Both the position numbers and the translations under genes were made by a program. A stretch of 64,000 bases of DNA from Leuconostoc rapi. GTDB taxonomy: Bacteria > Bacillota > Bacilli > Lactobacillales > Lactobacillaceae. Where the stretch lies: positions 62,001 to 126,000 of the forward strand of contig NZ_JAFBEK010000003.1 of assembly GCF_016908715.1 (NCBI RefSeq), written 5' to 3'. Every line of letters starts with the position of its first letter. Position 1 is the first letter of the stretch. Under the pieces are notes generated by a model. That model was given only the letters and a program-made list of their open reading frames with translations. It was not told where the DNA came from and did no database searches. Shown here piece by piece: positions 18,452-27,249 of this stretch.

Positions 18452-18739
18452 ATGAAAAAATCTTTAATGGTTGTATGTGGAACGGGTATTGCAACGTCAA
18501 CAATTGCGACAGGAAAGATCAAATCCTATCTTGAAAAAGAAGGGTTACTTGATAATGTTAAATTTTTACAATCTAAAATTTCTGATGAAGTGGGAGCTAT
18601 TCGTAATGATGATTATGATATCGTTGTTTCAACAACAATTGTCCCAAATGATATTAAAGACAAAGTTATAAATGGTGTACCATTATTAACAGGTGTAGGG
18701 GTGCAATCAGTTTTTGATCGTATAAAAAGTGCCCTCTGA
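18452..18739 (+). CDS. PTS system EIIB, galactitol (GatB) type
   Basis: Cytoplasmic EIIB of 95 residues that hands phosphate to the sugar during transport through the adjacent EIIC. The P-loop-like signature VVCGTGIATSTIA carries the phosphorylatable cysteine near residue 9. Two ATGs are possible (18446 and 18452). The second has AAAGGAG at a workable distance, whereas the first abuts it, so 18452 is preferred. It is the last gene of the PTS unit; no strong terminator follows. Confidence 0.88.
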   Translation: MKKSLMVVCGTGIATSTIATGKIKSYLEKEGLLDNVKFLQSKISDEVGAIRNDDYDIVVSTTIVPNDIKDKVINGVPLLTGVGVQSVFDRIKSAL

Positions 18740-18808
18740 AACGTAAAGATAGTGGATTGAATCAATTGTTGTTTCTATGATATTCAGAGGTATCAGTTGC
18801 GTACAATT

Positions 18809-18866
18809 TTGCGAAATAGTCACATATCCGCTATAATGAAGTTATCCAAAGTTGGAAGCGCTTTCT
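18809..18866 (+). promoter_or_regulatory. Promoter with cre site of the nucleotidase gene
   Basis: TTGCGA (18809-18814), 17 bases and TATAAT (18832-18837) form a good sigma-A promoter. The cre-like TGGAAGCGCTTTCT (18853-18866) begins about 9 bases downstream of the predicted transcription start, a typical roadblock position for CcpA. Confidence 0.75.
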
Positions 18867-18893
18867 TTAACTTTGAAAATGACGGAGAAAATA

Positions 18894-19490
18894 ATGTTAA
18901 CAAAACCCAAATTATTTTTAGATATGGATAATGTCTTGGTTGATACCTTGACTATTTTAAATCATATAGATATGACAAACCAAACAGTAGAGAAGCCAGA
19001 TCAAATACCTGGTATTTTCCGAAATTTACCACCAATGTCGGGTGCTGTTGAAGCAATTAAAGATTTATCAGGTATTTATGAGTTACATATTCTATCCACT
19101 GCACCGTGGAAAAATGCCAGTGCTTGGCAAGATAAAATATCTTGGTTGGCGCAATATTTTGGAGATGGTGCATCTAGCCCATTTTATAAAAGGGTCACTT
19201 TAACTCATGATAAGGGTCTAGCCCATGGGGTAGGTGGTATTTTGATTGATGATCGCCCTTATCATGGTGCAAGTGATTGGCAAGATGCCAGTACTGATAG
19301 TTTATGGTTACAATACGGTTATGATCCAAAATTGGTTTGGTCAAAAGACCTGGTGTCTTATTTAAAATTAGTTGGTCAAGCGTACCAAACTTCTGGAGAA
19401 TTACGGAATAGTGCGGAGCAAGTTGCGCAACAAGCGGGGTATCAACTTTTTAGCCACGATAGTAGTTTCGAAAAAGCAGACTGGGAATGA
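18894..19490 (+). CDS. 5'(3')-deoxyribonucleotidase family HAD phosphatase
   Basis: Predicted nucleotidase of 198 residues from the NT5C family. Motif I is LDMDNVLVDT with Asp10 and Asp12, followed later by STAPW and ILIDDRPYHG, which match the family's motifs. It would dephosphorylate (deoxy)nucleoside monophosphates in the cytoplasm. It has its own cre-bearing promoter and terminator, so catabolite control of this gene is likely. The reason for linking it to carbon supply is unclear. Confidence 0.8.
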   Translation: MLTKPKLFLDMDNVLVDTLTILNHIDMTNQTVEKPDQIPGIFRNLPPMSGAVEAIKDLSGIYELHILSTAPWKNASAWQDKISWLAQYFGDGASSPFYKRVTLTHDKGLAHGVGGILIDDRPYHGASDWQDASTDSLWLQYGYDPKLVWSKDLVSYLKLVGQAYQTSGELRNSAEQVAQQAGYQLFSHDSSFEKADWE

Positions 19491-19525
19491 TAAAAAGCAG
19501 CGAGTTAATTCTGGCTGCTTTTTAT
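19490..19525 (+). terminator. Terminator of the nucleotidase gene
   Basis: A 10-bp stem (19492-19501 with 19514-19523) ending in a T-run, directly after the stop codon. Confidence 0.85.
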
Positions 19526-19559
19526 TTGACGTTTTTTGAACAATAATGATAGAAATAAG

Positions 19560-19610
19560 TTGCAAATTAACCTAAAAGAGGTTATTATAGTTTTGTAAAG
19601 AAAGCGCTTA
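19560..19610 (+). promoter_or_regulatory. Promoter with cre site of the fruR-fruK-fruA operon
   Basis: TTGCAA (19560-19565), 17 bases and TATTAT (19583-19588). The cre-like AGAAAGCGCTTACA lies at 19597-19610, immediately downstream of the predicted start. Catabolite repression of the fructose operon is therefore expected. Confidence 0.75.
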
Positions 19611-19628
19611 CATAAAGTGGAGGGAATC

Positions 19629-20393
19629 ATGATAGTAGAAGAACGACAGAAACGATTATTACGTGTGATCCAAAAAAATAAATTTATTTCATTACAAGAA
19701 TTAAAGGCGGTAACGCAAACGTCGTTATCAACCATTAGACGAGATATTGAAAATCTCACAATTACTGGTAACGTCCGCCGGGTACATGGTGGTGTTGAGT
19801 TTGTCGAGCCTGACAGAGCTGACCTCACAGTTAACGAACGCGTACCTATTTATCAAGCAGATAAACGAAAAATTGCGCAAAGAGCTGTGCAACAGTTATC
19901 GGGTGGAGAAATCATTTTTCTAGATGCTGGATCGACGACGGGAGAAATGATTGCTTATTTGGCAGATAAGAAACCTGCAGTGACTGTGGTAACCAACTCA
20001 GTCCATCATGCCGCTAAGCTATCTGACCTCATGATTCCCGTTATGATTATTGGCGGTCAAGTCAAGCAAACGACTGATGCTGTTATTGGTGCAGCCGCTG
20101 TGGCACAAATTAACAGTATGGTTTTCGATGTCAGTTTCGTCGGGGCAGATGGGTTGTCGGTAGATTTTGGGTTGACGACACCAGACTTGGAAGAAGCGGC
20201 GATTAAACGAGCAGTTGTGACACGTTCACAACTCAGTTATGTTTTAGCAGATGCCAGTAAAATTGGCACGGCATCTTTTGCAAAAGCGGTTGATTTAGGA
20301 CAAGTTGTGCTAGTGACGACGCAATTATCAGCAGAACAAAGAACACGGTTAAAACATGAAATGACAGTTTTAGAAGCGGAGGGCACATTATGA
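19629..20393 (+). CDS. fruR: DeoR family repressor of the fructose operon
   Basis: Transcription factor of 254 residues. The N-terminal DeoR-type HTH (about 3-57) contains TSLSTIRRDIENL. The C-terminal DeoRC effector domain includes IFLDAGSTTGEMI, VVTNSVHHAAKL and FVGADGLSVDFGLTTP. It probably responds to fructose-1-phosphate, as fructose-linked DeoR proteins do. The ATG at 19629 has GGAGGG just upstream. It overlaps fruK by four bases (ATGA), which supports the fruR-fruK-fruA operon. Confidence 0.9.
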   Translation: MIVEERQKRLLRVIQKNKFISLQELKAVTQTSLSTIRRDIENLTITGNVRRVHGGVEFVEPDRADLTVNERVPIYQADKRKIAQRAVQQLSGGEIIFLDAGSTTGEMIAYLADKKPAVTVVTNSVHHAAKLSDLMIPVMIIGGQVKQTTDAVIGAAAVAQINSMVFDVSFVGADGLSVDFGLTTPDLEEAAIKRAVVTRSQLSYVLADASKIGTASFAKAVDLGQVVLVTTQLSAEQRTRLKHEMTVLEAEGTL

Positions 20394-21307
20394 TTTATAC
20401 AGTGACGTTAAATCCATCACTGGACTACGTGACGCGATTAGATAATTTAACGCTTGGGGTAACCAATCGGGCGCAATCCGAAACAATTTTCCCAGGTGGT
20501 AAGGGAATCAATGTGAGTCGCTTGTTGGGAAATTTAGGGATCGATAACACAGCATTAGGATTTTTAGGTGGCTTTACGGGCCATTATCTTCAAAAAACAT
20601 TAGCCGATACGCATATGAGACAAGCATTTACCACGATTGCTGGACAAACACGCATTAATCTCAAAATTAAAGCAACAATTGAAACTGAAATTAATGCGAC
20701 CGGCCCGGCGATTACAGATCAAGAAGTTGACAATTTTTTAGAAAACTTCGGACTGTTAACACAACAAGATGTTGTTATTTTATCCGGAAGTGTGCCTCGT
20801 AGTTTGGATCCTGCGATTTATCAACAGTTACTTGTAAAAATTTTGGCACAGGGGGCACGTTTTGTCATTGATACTACAGGTGAACAGTTGCAGTCGGCGT
20901 TGCGTAGTCATCCCTTACTAGTCAAACCCAACCGTGGTGAGTTAGCACAACTTTATCATGTGAGCTTAGATACGCAAGATGATTATATCAAATGGGGCAG
21001 ACAATTAATCAATGATGGCGCGCAATACGCCATTGTGTCACTTGCAGGAGAGGGTGCCTTGCTCTTTACAGATGATGCAGAGTACTTTGCTAAACCAGTA
21101 TCTGGTCAGGTTAAAAATTCAGCTGGTGCTGGCGACTCAATGATTGCTGGGTTTATTGGTACTTGGTTAGCAACAGGGGATGCTTTAGAAAGTTTTAAAA
21201 TGGCTGTAGCAAGTGGTACCGCAACAGCATTTAGTGATGATATTGCAACAAAACAAAAGATTTTAGAAATTTATCAACAGGTTAATATTATTCCATTAGA
21301 TAGGTGA
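20390..21307 (+). CDS. fruK: 1-phosphofructokinase
   Basis: PfkB-family kinase that converts fructose-1-phosphate to fructose-1,6-bisphosphate with ATP. The 305-residue protein has the N-terminal FPGGKGINVSRLLGNLG and the C-terminal catalytic motif KNSAGAGDSMIAGF with the expected Asp base. It is placed between fruR and the fructose PTS gene with overlaps on both sides. Tagatose-6-phosphate kinase is the main alternative, but the context favours FruK. Confidence 0.92.
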   Translation: MIYTVTLNPSLDYVTRLDNLTLGVTNRAQSETIFPGGKGINVSRLLGNLGIDNTALGFLGGFTGHYLQKTLADTHMRQAFTTIAGQTRINLKIKATIETEINATGPAITDQEVDNFLENFGLLTQQDVVILSGSVPRSLDPAIYQQLLVKILAQGARFVIDTTGEQLQSALRSHPLLVKPNRGELAQLYHVSLDTQDDYIKWGRQLINDGAQYAIVSLAGEGALLFTDDAEYFAKPVSGQVKNSAGAGDSMIAGFIGTWLATGDALESFKMAVASGTATAFSDDIATKQKILEIYQQVNIIPLDR

Positions 21308-21315
21308 GGCATATG

Positions 21316-23244
21316 ATGAAAATTAGTGAATTATTAATACCCGAAGTGATGATTTTGGATTTACAAGCAACCACAAAAGAAGATGTTTTTAATGAAATGA
21401 TTGATCGGTTGTCAAAAGCAGGTCGTATCACGAGCAAACAGGCATTTCTATCTGGTATTTTAGCACGTGAAGCGCAAACGACAACAGGCTTAGGTGATGG
21501 CATAGCCATGCCGCACGCTAAAAATGAAGCTGTCAAATTACCAACAATTGTGTTTGGGAGATCTGAAAAAGGCGTTGATTACCAAGCAATGGATGGGGAA
21601 CCTGTGCATCTGCTATTTATGATTGCCGTACCTGCTGATGCTAATAATACGCATTTAGAAGCCTTAGCAAGTCTATCGCGTTATCTGTTGCAAGATGGTT
21701 TTACCGATAAATTAAAACAAGCTAAAACACCTGATGACGTTGTCGCATTATTTACAGCACAGGAAGAGACAGTTGTGCCAGCACATCAGGTCGCTACCGA
21801 CGCGCCATATTTGGTGGCAGTAACAGCATGTACAACTGGTATTGCACATACGTATATGGCTGAAGAATCCTTGAAAAAGCAAGCTGAAAAATTAGGTATT
21901 CAAATTAAAGTCGAAACCAATGGTGCCGGTGGTGTCGGTAATCGGTTGACCGATGAAGAAATTGCTCGTTCTCAAGGTGTCATTATTGCTGCTGACAAAA
22001 AAGTCGAAATGGCGCGTTTTGATGGTAAGCCACTCATTAATCGACCGGTAGCAGATGGTATTCGCAAACCAGAAGAGTTGATAAAATCAGCGTTAGATGA
22101 TTCAGCACCGATTTATCACAGTCAAGAACCACACGAAAATCATAGTACTGACGGTAATCAAGCAAAATCAATTGGTAAAGCGTTTTATCGTCATTTGATG
22201 GGTGGTGTATCCAGTATGCTACCATTTGTTATTGGTGGTGGGATTGCAATTGCATTGGCCTTCTTGATTGATCAAAGTTTGGGCGTGCCACAAAATGCTT
22301 TGGCGCAATTAGGATCCTATCATCCGATAGCTGCATTATTTAAGCAAATCGGTGGCGCTGCCTTTAACTTTATGTTGCCCGTGCTAGCAGGTTACATTGC
22401 CTATTCGATTGCTGAAAAACCTGGTTTAGTTGCCGGATTTGTGGCTGGTGCACTGTCAGCTAATGGTTATAATTTTTATAACGTTGGCTTAGATCCAACG
22501 CATGCGCCGATTCCTTCAGGTTTCTTAGGGGCATTGGTTGGTGGCTTTTTAGCTGGTGGCGTGGTGTTACTACTAAAGAAAATTTTCCAAAAGTTACCTA
22601 AATCATTGGATGGCATTAAAACAATCTTATTTTACCCAGTATTTGGTGTCTTATTGACAGGGTTTGCAATGTTGTTTATTAATATTCCAATGTCTGCTAT
22701 CAATACCGGCCTTAACGGGTTCCTATCTGGCTTAGATGGCACAAATGCAGTTCTTCTAGGGGCAATTCTAGGTGGCATGATGGCAATTGATATGGGTGGC
22801 CCAATCAACAAGGCGGCTTATGTTTTTGGGACAGGTACGTTAGCGGCTACGGTGTCCACAGGCGGTTCAACAATTATGGCTGCAGTTATGGCAGGGGGTA
22901 TGGTACCACCTTTGGCAATATTTGTTGCGACATTACTCTTTAAACATAAGTTTAATCAACAAGATCGACAAGCTGGTTTGACAAATATTGTGATGGGGCT
23001 TTCCTTCATCACAGAAGGTGCAATTCCATTTGCCGCAGCTGATCCAGCTCGTGCGATTCCAAGCTTCATGGCTGGTTCGATCTTGTCTGGTGGCCTAGTT
23101 GGTTTGACAGGTATTAAATTACTTGCACCCCACGGTGGCGTATTCGTTATAGCTTTAACAAGTTCACCAATGCTTTATATTATTTTTATCGCAGCAGGTG
23201 CTGTGGTTTCTGGTTTGATTTACGGGACATTGAAAAAAGTATAA
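21316..23244 (+). CDS. fruA: PTS system fructose-specific EIIABC
   Basis: Single-chain fructose permease of about 642 residues. EIIA occupies about 1-145, with His67 in GIAMPHAKNE. EIIB occupies about 165-260, with phosphorylatable Cys172 in VTACTTGIAHTYMAEE. EIIC follows from about 295 with eight or more hydrophobic segments (GGVSSMLPFVIGGGIAIA; later FITEGAIPFAAADPAR). It takes up fructose as fructose-1-phosphate, the substrate of FruK. GGTGAGG lies upstream of two adjacent ATGs (21313 and 21316); the second has the better spacing. Confidence 0.95.
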   Translation: MKISELLIPEVMILDLQATTKEDVFNEMIDRLSKAGRITSKQAFLSGILAREAQTTTGLGDGIAMPHAKNEAVKLPTIVFGRSEKGVDYQAMDGEPVHLLFMIAVPADANNTHLEALASLSRYLLQDGFTDKLKQAKTPDDVVALFTAQEETVVPAHQVATDAPYLVAVTACTTGIAHTYMAEESLKKQAEKLGIQIKVETNGAGGVGNRLTDEEIARSQGVIIAADKKVEMARFDGKPLINRPVADGIRKPEELIKSALDDSAPIYHSQEPHENHSTDGNQAKSIGKAFYRHLMGGVSSMLPFVIGGGIAIALAFLIDQSLGVPQNALAQLGSYHPIAALFKQIGGAAFNFMLPVLAGYIAYSIAEKPGLVAGFVAGALSANGYNFYNVGLDPTHAPIPSGFLGALVGGFLAGGVVLLLKKIFQKLPKSLDGIKTILFYPVFGVLLTGFAMLFINIPMSAINTGLNGFLSGLDGTNAVLLGAILGGMMAIDMGGPINKAAYVFGTGTLAATVSTGGSTIMAAVMAGGMVPPLAIFVATLLFKHKFNQQDRQAGLTNIVMGLSFITEGAIPFAAADPARAIPSFMAGSILSGGLVGLTGIKLLAPHGGVFVIALTSSPMLYIIFIAAGAVVSGLIYGTLKKV

Positions 23245-23263
23245 AAAGGCGTATGTTTCTGTT

Positions 23264-23302
23264 TAAAGTCTAATTGTTATTGATGACATTAGACTTTTTT
23301 AA
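23264..23302 (+). terminator. Terminator of the fructose operon
   Basis: Stem AAAGTCTAAT / ATTAGACTTT (23265-23274 with 23288-23297), followed by T residues. Confidence 0.8.
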
Positions 23303-23430
23303 TGCACAAAAATGAGTTGTTAGTCATGTAGACTATCTTTGTGATAACGGTTACTTTATAATGATATAAAGAGTTGTATCGCATTAAGGTCAGTTATCTT
23401 ATGGTGACGACACATTATTTGGAGGTTTTT

Positions 23431-25224
23431 ATGTTATTGAATTTTATTAATGTCACCCTTGTGTTTAGTATTGGGTTGCTATTGATGAACGTGGTTGCTT
23501 TGATCATTAGCCGACGGACTAAATGGTTCATACTAACGACACTCATTGAAATACTTGTGATTTATCTGGCGTTATATGTTCAAATGCCACCGAAGAACAT
23601 GACAGCGTTGTTAAATATTAATCTGTTTCTAGCTATTGGAGCTGCAGTCATTAATTTTATTGGCAATGTTGGTTTGTCTGCTGTAGATAAAATACGCGAT
23701 TTGGGTCAAGAAAATAATCATAAACATGCGCGTAATGTGAATGTTCCTGCTAAAGAGGTCCATTTTTTGCGACGTTATACAGTTGTTGCGATCGTACCAA
23801 TTTTATTATGGGTTATCGTTGGTGCGACAGCGTTTGTCACAAAAATTACAAGTATTGATAATGTTTATGAATCTATTCCCACGCAAACAAAGCGTTCAGC
23901 GGAATTACTGACTTCAGCTAAAGACATGCCAATCGCACTGGCACCAGATACCGCAAAACGTAAAATGCAGCAAAAATTTAGTGTGATTCCAAATTCAAAT
24001 ATGTATGAATTAGATGGTATTACCGCACAAACTGTTAATGGTGAGTATGTTTATGTTGCAACAGTCGAATTTAACGGGTTCTTCAAATGGCTTAAAAATA
24101 AATACGTCCCAGGGTATTTCATTATTAGTGCAACAGACGTTAATGCGCAGCCTAGGTTTGTCAAAGAACGCTTGAAGTACACAACGTCAGCTTATCTCAA
24201 TGATGATGCCGCTCGAAAAATCTATGCTAAAGCACCAACCTATGCTAGTACAGGTCGCATGAATTTAGAAATTGATGATCAGGGTGTTCCTTACTACGTT
24301 CAGACTTTATACCGAGAATATGGTGTGTCTGGTCGTATGAAATTTAATGAGTTTAAGACTGCTGTGCTCAATGCACAAACAGGTCAGGTTAAAATTTATG
24401 ATGCTAACAAAGCACCAAAATTCATTGATGCGCCGATTACGAGTTCTGCGGCTAATCAAATGAATGAATTTTACGGTCGTTACCAAAAGGGTTGGTGGAA
24501 CCAAACATCATTAGGGGCAAAACGTGATGTGAAGGTGCCAACGGATAACGGAATTTATTCTGGTGGTCAAATCACACCGTTAATCGACTCAAAGGGTCGT
24601 TTGGTATACTTTACGGATTTCACATCTGGCAACAATGATCAAGATTCAGCTTTGGGCTATTCACTAGTTGATGCGCGAACAGGCCGCCTAACTTATTATC
24701 GTGATACGCGATCCGGTCTCATGGATTCAGATGGTGCCATTAGTATTGCAGATAAGATTTATCCTGAGAAGAAGTGGCAAGCGCATATGCCGATTTTGTA
24801 TAATATCGACGGCACGCCAACATGGGTAGTCTCATTACTAGACACAAAGGGTATTTTTAAGAAATATGTCTATATTAATGCAATTGATAATGATATTGTG
24901 ATTGATGGGGATAATGCTCAAGAATCATTAGATGATTATCGAAAAGATTTGGCAGAGTCTGGTTCAAATAATCGCTCAACAGATCCAAAAACTCAGAAGA
25001 CATTTACTGGTAAAGTGTCTCGTGTGGCACTGATTAATGATGGGAAAACAACAATTGTTAACTTTATGATTGATGGCCAACCAACTGTCTTTAAAATTGA
25101 TGCTGATAGCAATCCAACAGTCGTTTTCTTAAAGACGGGGGATGATGTATCATTTAAGGCCAATGTTTTGGATCAAGCTAAAATAGCAACGATTGACGAT
25201 ATAACAATTAAAGATTTGAAATGA
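23431..25224 (+). CDS. Membrane protein with four N-terminal helices and a large extracytoplasmic domain, function unknown
   Basis: I do not recognise a named family. The 597-residue protein has three closely spaced hydrophobic helices (about 4-24, 30-48 and 58-80), a basic cytoplasmic loop and a fourth helix (about 113-135). A long hydrophilic region of about 460 residues follows, probably outside the cell. That region contains several beta-rich stretches ending in turns such as NAQTGQVKIYD and DARTGRLTYYRD, which resemble PepSY-like repeats. The C-terminal part, from about residue 525, looks like a separate small beta domain. The ATG at 23431 follows TTGGAGG. It is monocistronic with its own terminator. 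Confidence 0.75.
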   Translation: MLLNFINVTLVFSIGLLLMNVVALIISRRTKWFILTTLIEILVIYLALYVQMPPKNMTALLNINLFLAIGAAVINFIGNVGLSAVDKIRDLGQENNHKHARNVNVPAKEVHFLRRYTVVAIVPILLWVIVGATAFVTKITSIDNVYESIPTQTKRSAELLTSAKDMPIALAPDTAKRKMQQKFSVIPNSNMYELDGITAQTVNGEYVYVATVEFNGFFKWLKNKYVPGYFIISATDVNAQPRFVKERLKYTTSAYLNDDAARKIYAKAPTYASTGRMNLEIDDQGVPYYVQTLYREYGVSGRMKFNEFKTAVLNAQTGQVKIYDANKAPKFIDAPITSSAANQMNEFYGRYQKGWWNQTSLGAKRDVKVPTDNGIYSGGQITPLIDSKGRLVYFTDFTSGNNDQDSALGYSLVDARTGRLTYYRDTRSGLMDSDGAISIADKIYPEKKWQAHMPILYNIDGTPTWVVSLLDTKGIFKKYVYINAIDNDIVIDGDNAQESLDDYRKDLAESGSNNRSTDPKTQKTFTGKVSRVALINDGKTTIVNFMIDGQPTVFKIDADSNPTVVFLKTGDDVSFKANVLDQAKIATIDDITIKDLK

Positions 25225-25225
25225 T

Positions 25226-25256
25226 AAAAAACGGTTATTTGTGATAACCGTTTTTT
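25226..25256 (+). terminator. Terminator of the four-helix membrane protein gene
   Basis: A 13-bp perfect stem (25226-25238 with 25244-25256) with a T-run, directly after the stop codon. Confidence 0.93.
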
Positions 25257-25320
25257 ATATAGAAGTGATATAAAAAATGGCGTATAATTAGCATACTGAA
25301 ACACTAGAAAGGTAGACACA

Positions 25321-25815
25321 ATGATAACTTATGACACGTCACCGTTTTTAGACCGGCAATTGACCCTTTTTAAAAGTCATGATGCGCTTGTTTTTATTAG
25401 CTTGGCGGATGATGCCTGTGCTGATTTTTATGCTTTTTATCCTGATGAACAAGTGACACGTGCTCAACTACCAGAAATGCGTTATTTTCAAAGTTATTCT
25501 GCCGGTGAATTTGTGGATTGGACCCAACTCAAAACAGCGTATCTCAAGGGAACGTCATTTCAACGTGATGTGTGGCAAGCCATGCGTGAGATGAAATTAT
25601 CTGAAACATTGACTTATTCAGAATTAGCAGTGCGGGCCAAACATCCAACAGCCATTCGAGCAGTCGCATCGGCTGTCGGTAAAAATCCTTTAACAATTAT
25701 CAATCCGTGCCATCGTATTTTGCCAAAAAGTGGTGGCATTGGCAAGTTTCGCTATGGTTCAGTGATTAAACAAGCAATATTAGCATTAGATCAACAGCTG
25801 ATATTAGCAAAGTGA
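25321..25815 (+). CDS. ogt: Methylated-DNA--protein-cysteine methyltransferase
   Basis: Suicide repair protein that removes the methyl group from O6-methylguanine onto its own cysteine. The 164-residue protein has the active-site signature NPCHRILPKSGG with Cys130 and a preceding helix-turn-helix region (LTYSELAVRAKHPTAIRAVASAVG). A TATAAT box (25283-25288) and GAAAGG precede it, so it has its own promoter. It ends 26 bases before rimM. Confidence 0.93.
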   Translation: MITYDTSPFLDRQLTLFKSHDALVFISLADDACADFYAFYPDEQVTRAQLPEMRYFQSYSAGEFVDWTQLKTAYLKGTSFQRDVWQAMREMKLSETLTYSELAVRAKHPTAIRAVASAVGKNPLTIINPCHRILPKSGGIGKFRYGSVIKQAILALDQQLILAK

Positions 25816-25826
25816 CGGTAAAAATC

Positions 25827-25841
25827 TGATATAATAACACT
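25827..25841 (+). promoter_or_regulatory. rimM extended -10 promoter at the start codon
   Basis: TGA-TATAAT (hexamer 25830-25835) puts the predicted first transcribed base at 25842, which is the A of the rimM ATG. There is no Shine-Dalgarno sequence in the interval. Confidence 0.55.
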
Positions 25842-26363
25842 ATGACAAATACAGAAAATTATTTTAAAGTTGGCACAATTGTCAACACACACGGTATCCG
25901 TGGCGAAGTTAAAATTATGGCGATCACTGATTTTGCAGCAGACCGCTTTAAAAAGGGCGCTGAGTTACAAATTGATACGAAGCAAGGATTTGTACCTGTG
26001 AAGGTACAATCCTCACGATTACATAAAAATATGTGGTTGGTCTTATTTGAAGGTGTGACAAACATCAATGAAATTGAAAAATATAAGACACATGATATTT
26101 ATGTCTATGGTGAAGCACGTCAAGAACTAGATGACGACGAGTACTATTATGATGAAATTATTGATAGTCGTGTTGTCGATCTTGATGGCAACGACATTGG
26201 CGTTGTGTCTGAAATCATGGCAACAGGTGCCAATGATGTTTGGACTGTAAAACGTGTTGGTCAACCAGATGCTTTAATTCCAATGATTGACGATGTGGTT
26301 AAGGAAGTTGATATTGCGCATAAGCTGATTACAATTGATGCGTTGGAAGGATTACTTGATTAA
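25842..26363 (+). CDS. rimM: 16S rRNA maturation factor RimM
   Basis: Assists assembly of the 30S head and binds S19. The 173-residue protein has the N-terminal RimM barrel ([17 protein letters not shown]) and the C-terminal PRC-barrel with [15 protein letters not shown] and [13 protein letters not shown]. The ATG has no ribosome site and coincides with the predicted transcription start. It overlaps trmD by one base. The usual upstream neighbour rpsP lies 11 kb away across the carbohydrate block. Confidence 0.95.
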   Translation: MTNTENYFKVGTIVNTHGIRGEVKIMAITDFAADRFKKGAELQIDTKQGFVPVKVQSSRLHKNMWLVLFEGVTNINEIEKYKTHDIYVYGEARQELDDDEYYYDEIIDSRVVDLDGNDIGVVSEIMATGANDVWTVKRVGQPDALIPMIDDVVKEVDIAHKLITIDALEGLLD

Positions 26364-27088
26364 TGCGTATTGATGTCTTGAGTTTATTTCCAGATATGTT
26401 TACACCTTTAAAACAATCAATTTTAGGTAAGGCAATCGACAAAGGCGCGTTAGACTTTCATGTGACGGATTTTCGCGATTACACGGATAACAAACATAAT
26501 AACGTCGATGATTATCCTTTTGGTGGTGGTGCGGGGATGTTGTTAATGGCACAACCTATATTTGATGCTATGTCGGCTGTTGAAAAACAAGCAGGCGATA
26601 AAGGGCATGTGGTGCTTTTAGACCCAGCAGGTCGCAAATTTGACCATCATGTTGCCGAGGAATTAGCGCAAAAAGAACATGTGACGTTTATTGCGGGTCA
26701 TTATGAAGGTTATGATGAACGTATCCGTGAATTAGTCGATGATGAAATCTCATTAGGTGATTATGTATTGACGGGCGGGGAGCTCGGTGCCATGGTCATT
26801 ATTGATGCGACAGCGCGCTTTTTGCCTGATGTATTGGGGAATAATGTGAGCGCGGAAGAAGATTCTTTTCAGGATAACCTGTTAGAATTTCCGCAATACA
26901 CACGACCCGCTGAATTTCGTGGTCGCCGTGTACCGGAAGTGTTGATGAGTGGAAACCATGCTAAAATAGCTGAATGGCGTCTGAAAGAGTCACTACGCAG
27001 AACGTGGCAACGGCGCCCAGATTTATTAGCAAATCGCCAACTAACCAAGCAAGAACGTGATTTATTAGATGATATCAAACAGGAATAA
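26363..27088 (+). CDS. trmD: tRNA (guanine-N1-)-methyltransferase TrmD
   Basis: SPOUT-family knotted methyltransferase making m1G37 in tRNAs. The 241-residue protein shows [14 protein letters not shown] and the trefoil-knot SAM site [17 protein letters not shown], continuing [15 protein letters not shown]. The start codon overlaps the rimM stop (TAATG). In many bacteria rplS follows immediately; here a terminator and the polysaccharide cluster follow instead. Confidence 0.97.
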   Translation: MRIDVLSLFPDMFTPLKQSILGKAIDKGALDFHVTDFRDYTDNKHNNVDDYPFGGGAGMLLMAQPIFDAMSAVEKQAGDKGHVVLLDPAGRKFDHHVAEELAQKEHVTFIAGHYEGYDERIRELVDDEISLGDYVLTGGELGAMVIIDATARFLPDVLGNNVSAEEDSFQDNLLEFPQYTRPAEFRGRRVPEVLMSGNHAKIAEWRLKESLRRTWQRRPDLLANRQLTKQERDLLDDIKQE

Positions 27089-27123
27089 TCGTGGTTGAAT
27101 CAGTTGATTAATTTAATTATTTT

Positions 27124-27151
27124 TAAAGCGCATAAATATGTGCTTTTTTTT
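27124..27151 (+). terminator. trmD terminator
   Basis: A 10-bp stem with one G-T pair (27125-27134 with 27137-27146), followed by eight T residues. Confidence 0.85.
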
Positions 27152-27186
27152 GTAATATTAATGTCATAGTTATATCTTAAGAATAT

Positions 27187-27195
27187 TGGTATAGT
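27187..27195 (+). promoter_or_regulatory. Candidate extended -10 promoter of the polysaccharide cluster
   Basis: TGG-TATAGT (hexamer 27190-27195) would start transcription near 27202, leaving a leader of about 48 bases before the first cluster gene. No clear -35 and no LytR-type regulator gene is present upstream. Confidence 0.5.
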
Positions 27196-27249
27196 GTAGA
27201 AGTGCAGTTTAACGCGTGATTGAACATGATAGTATCGTGAGGAGAATAG

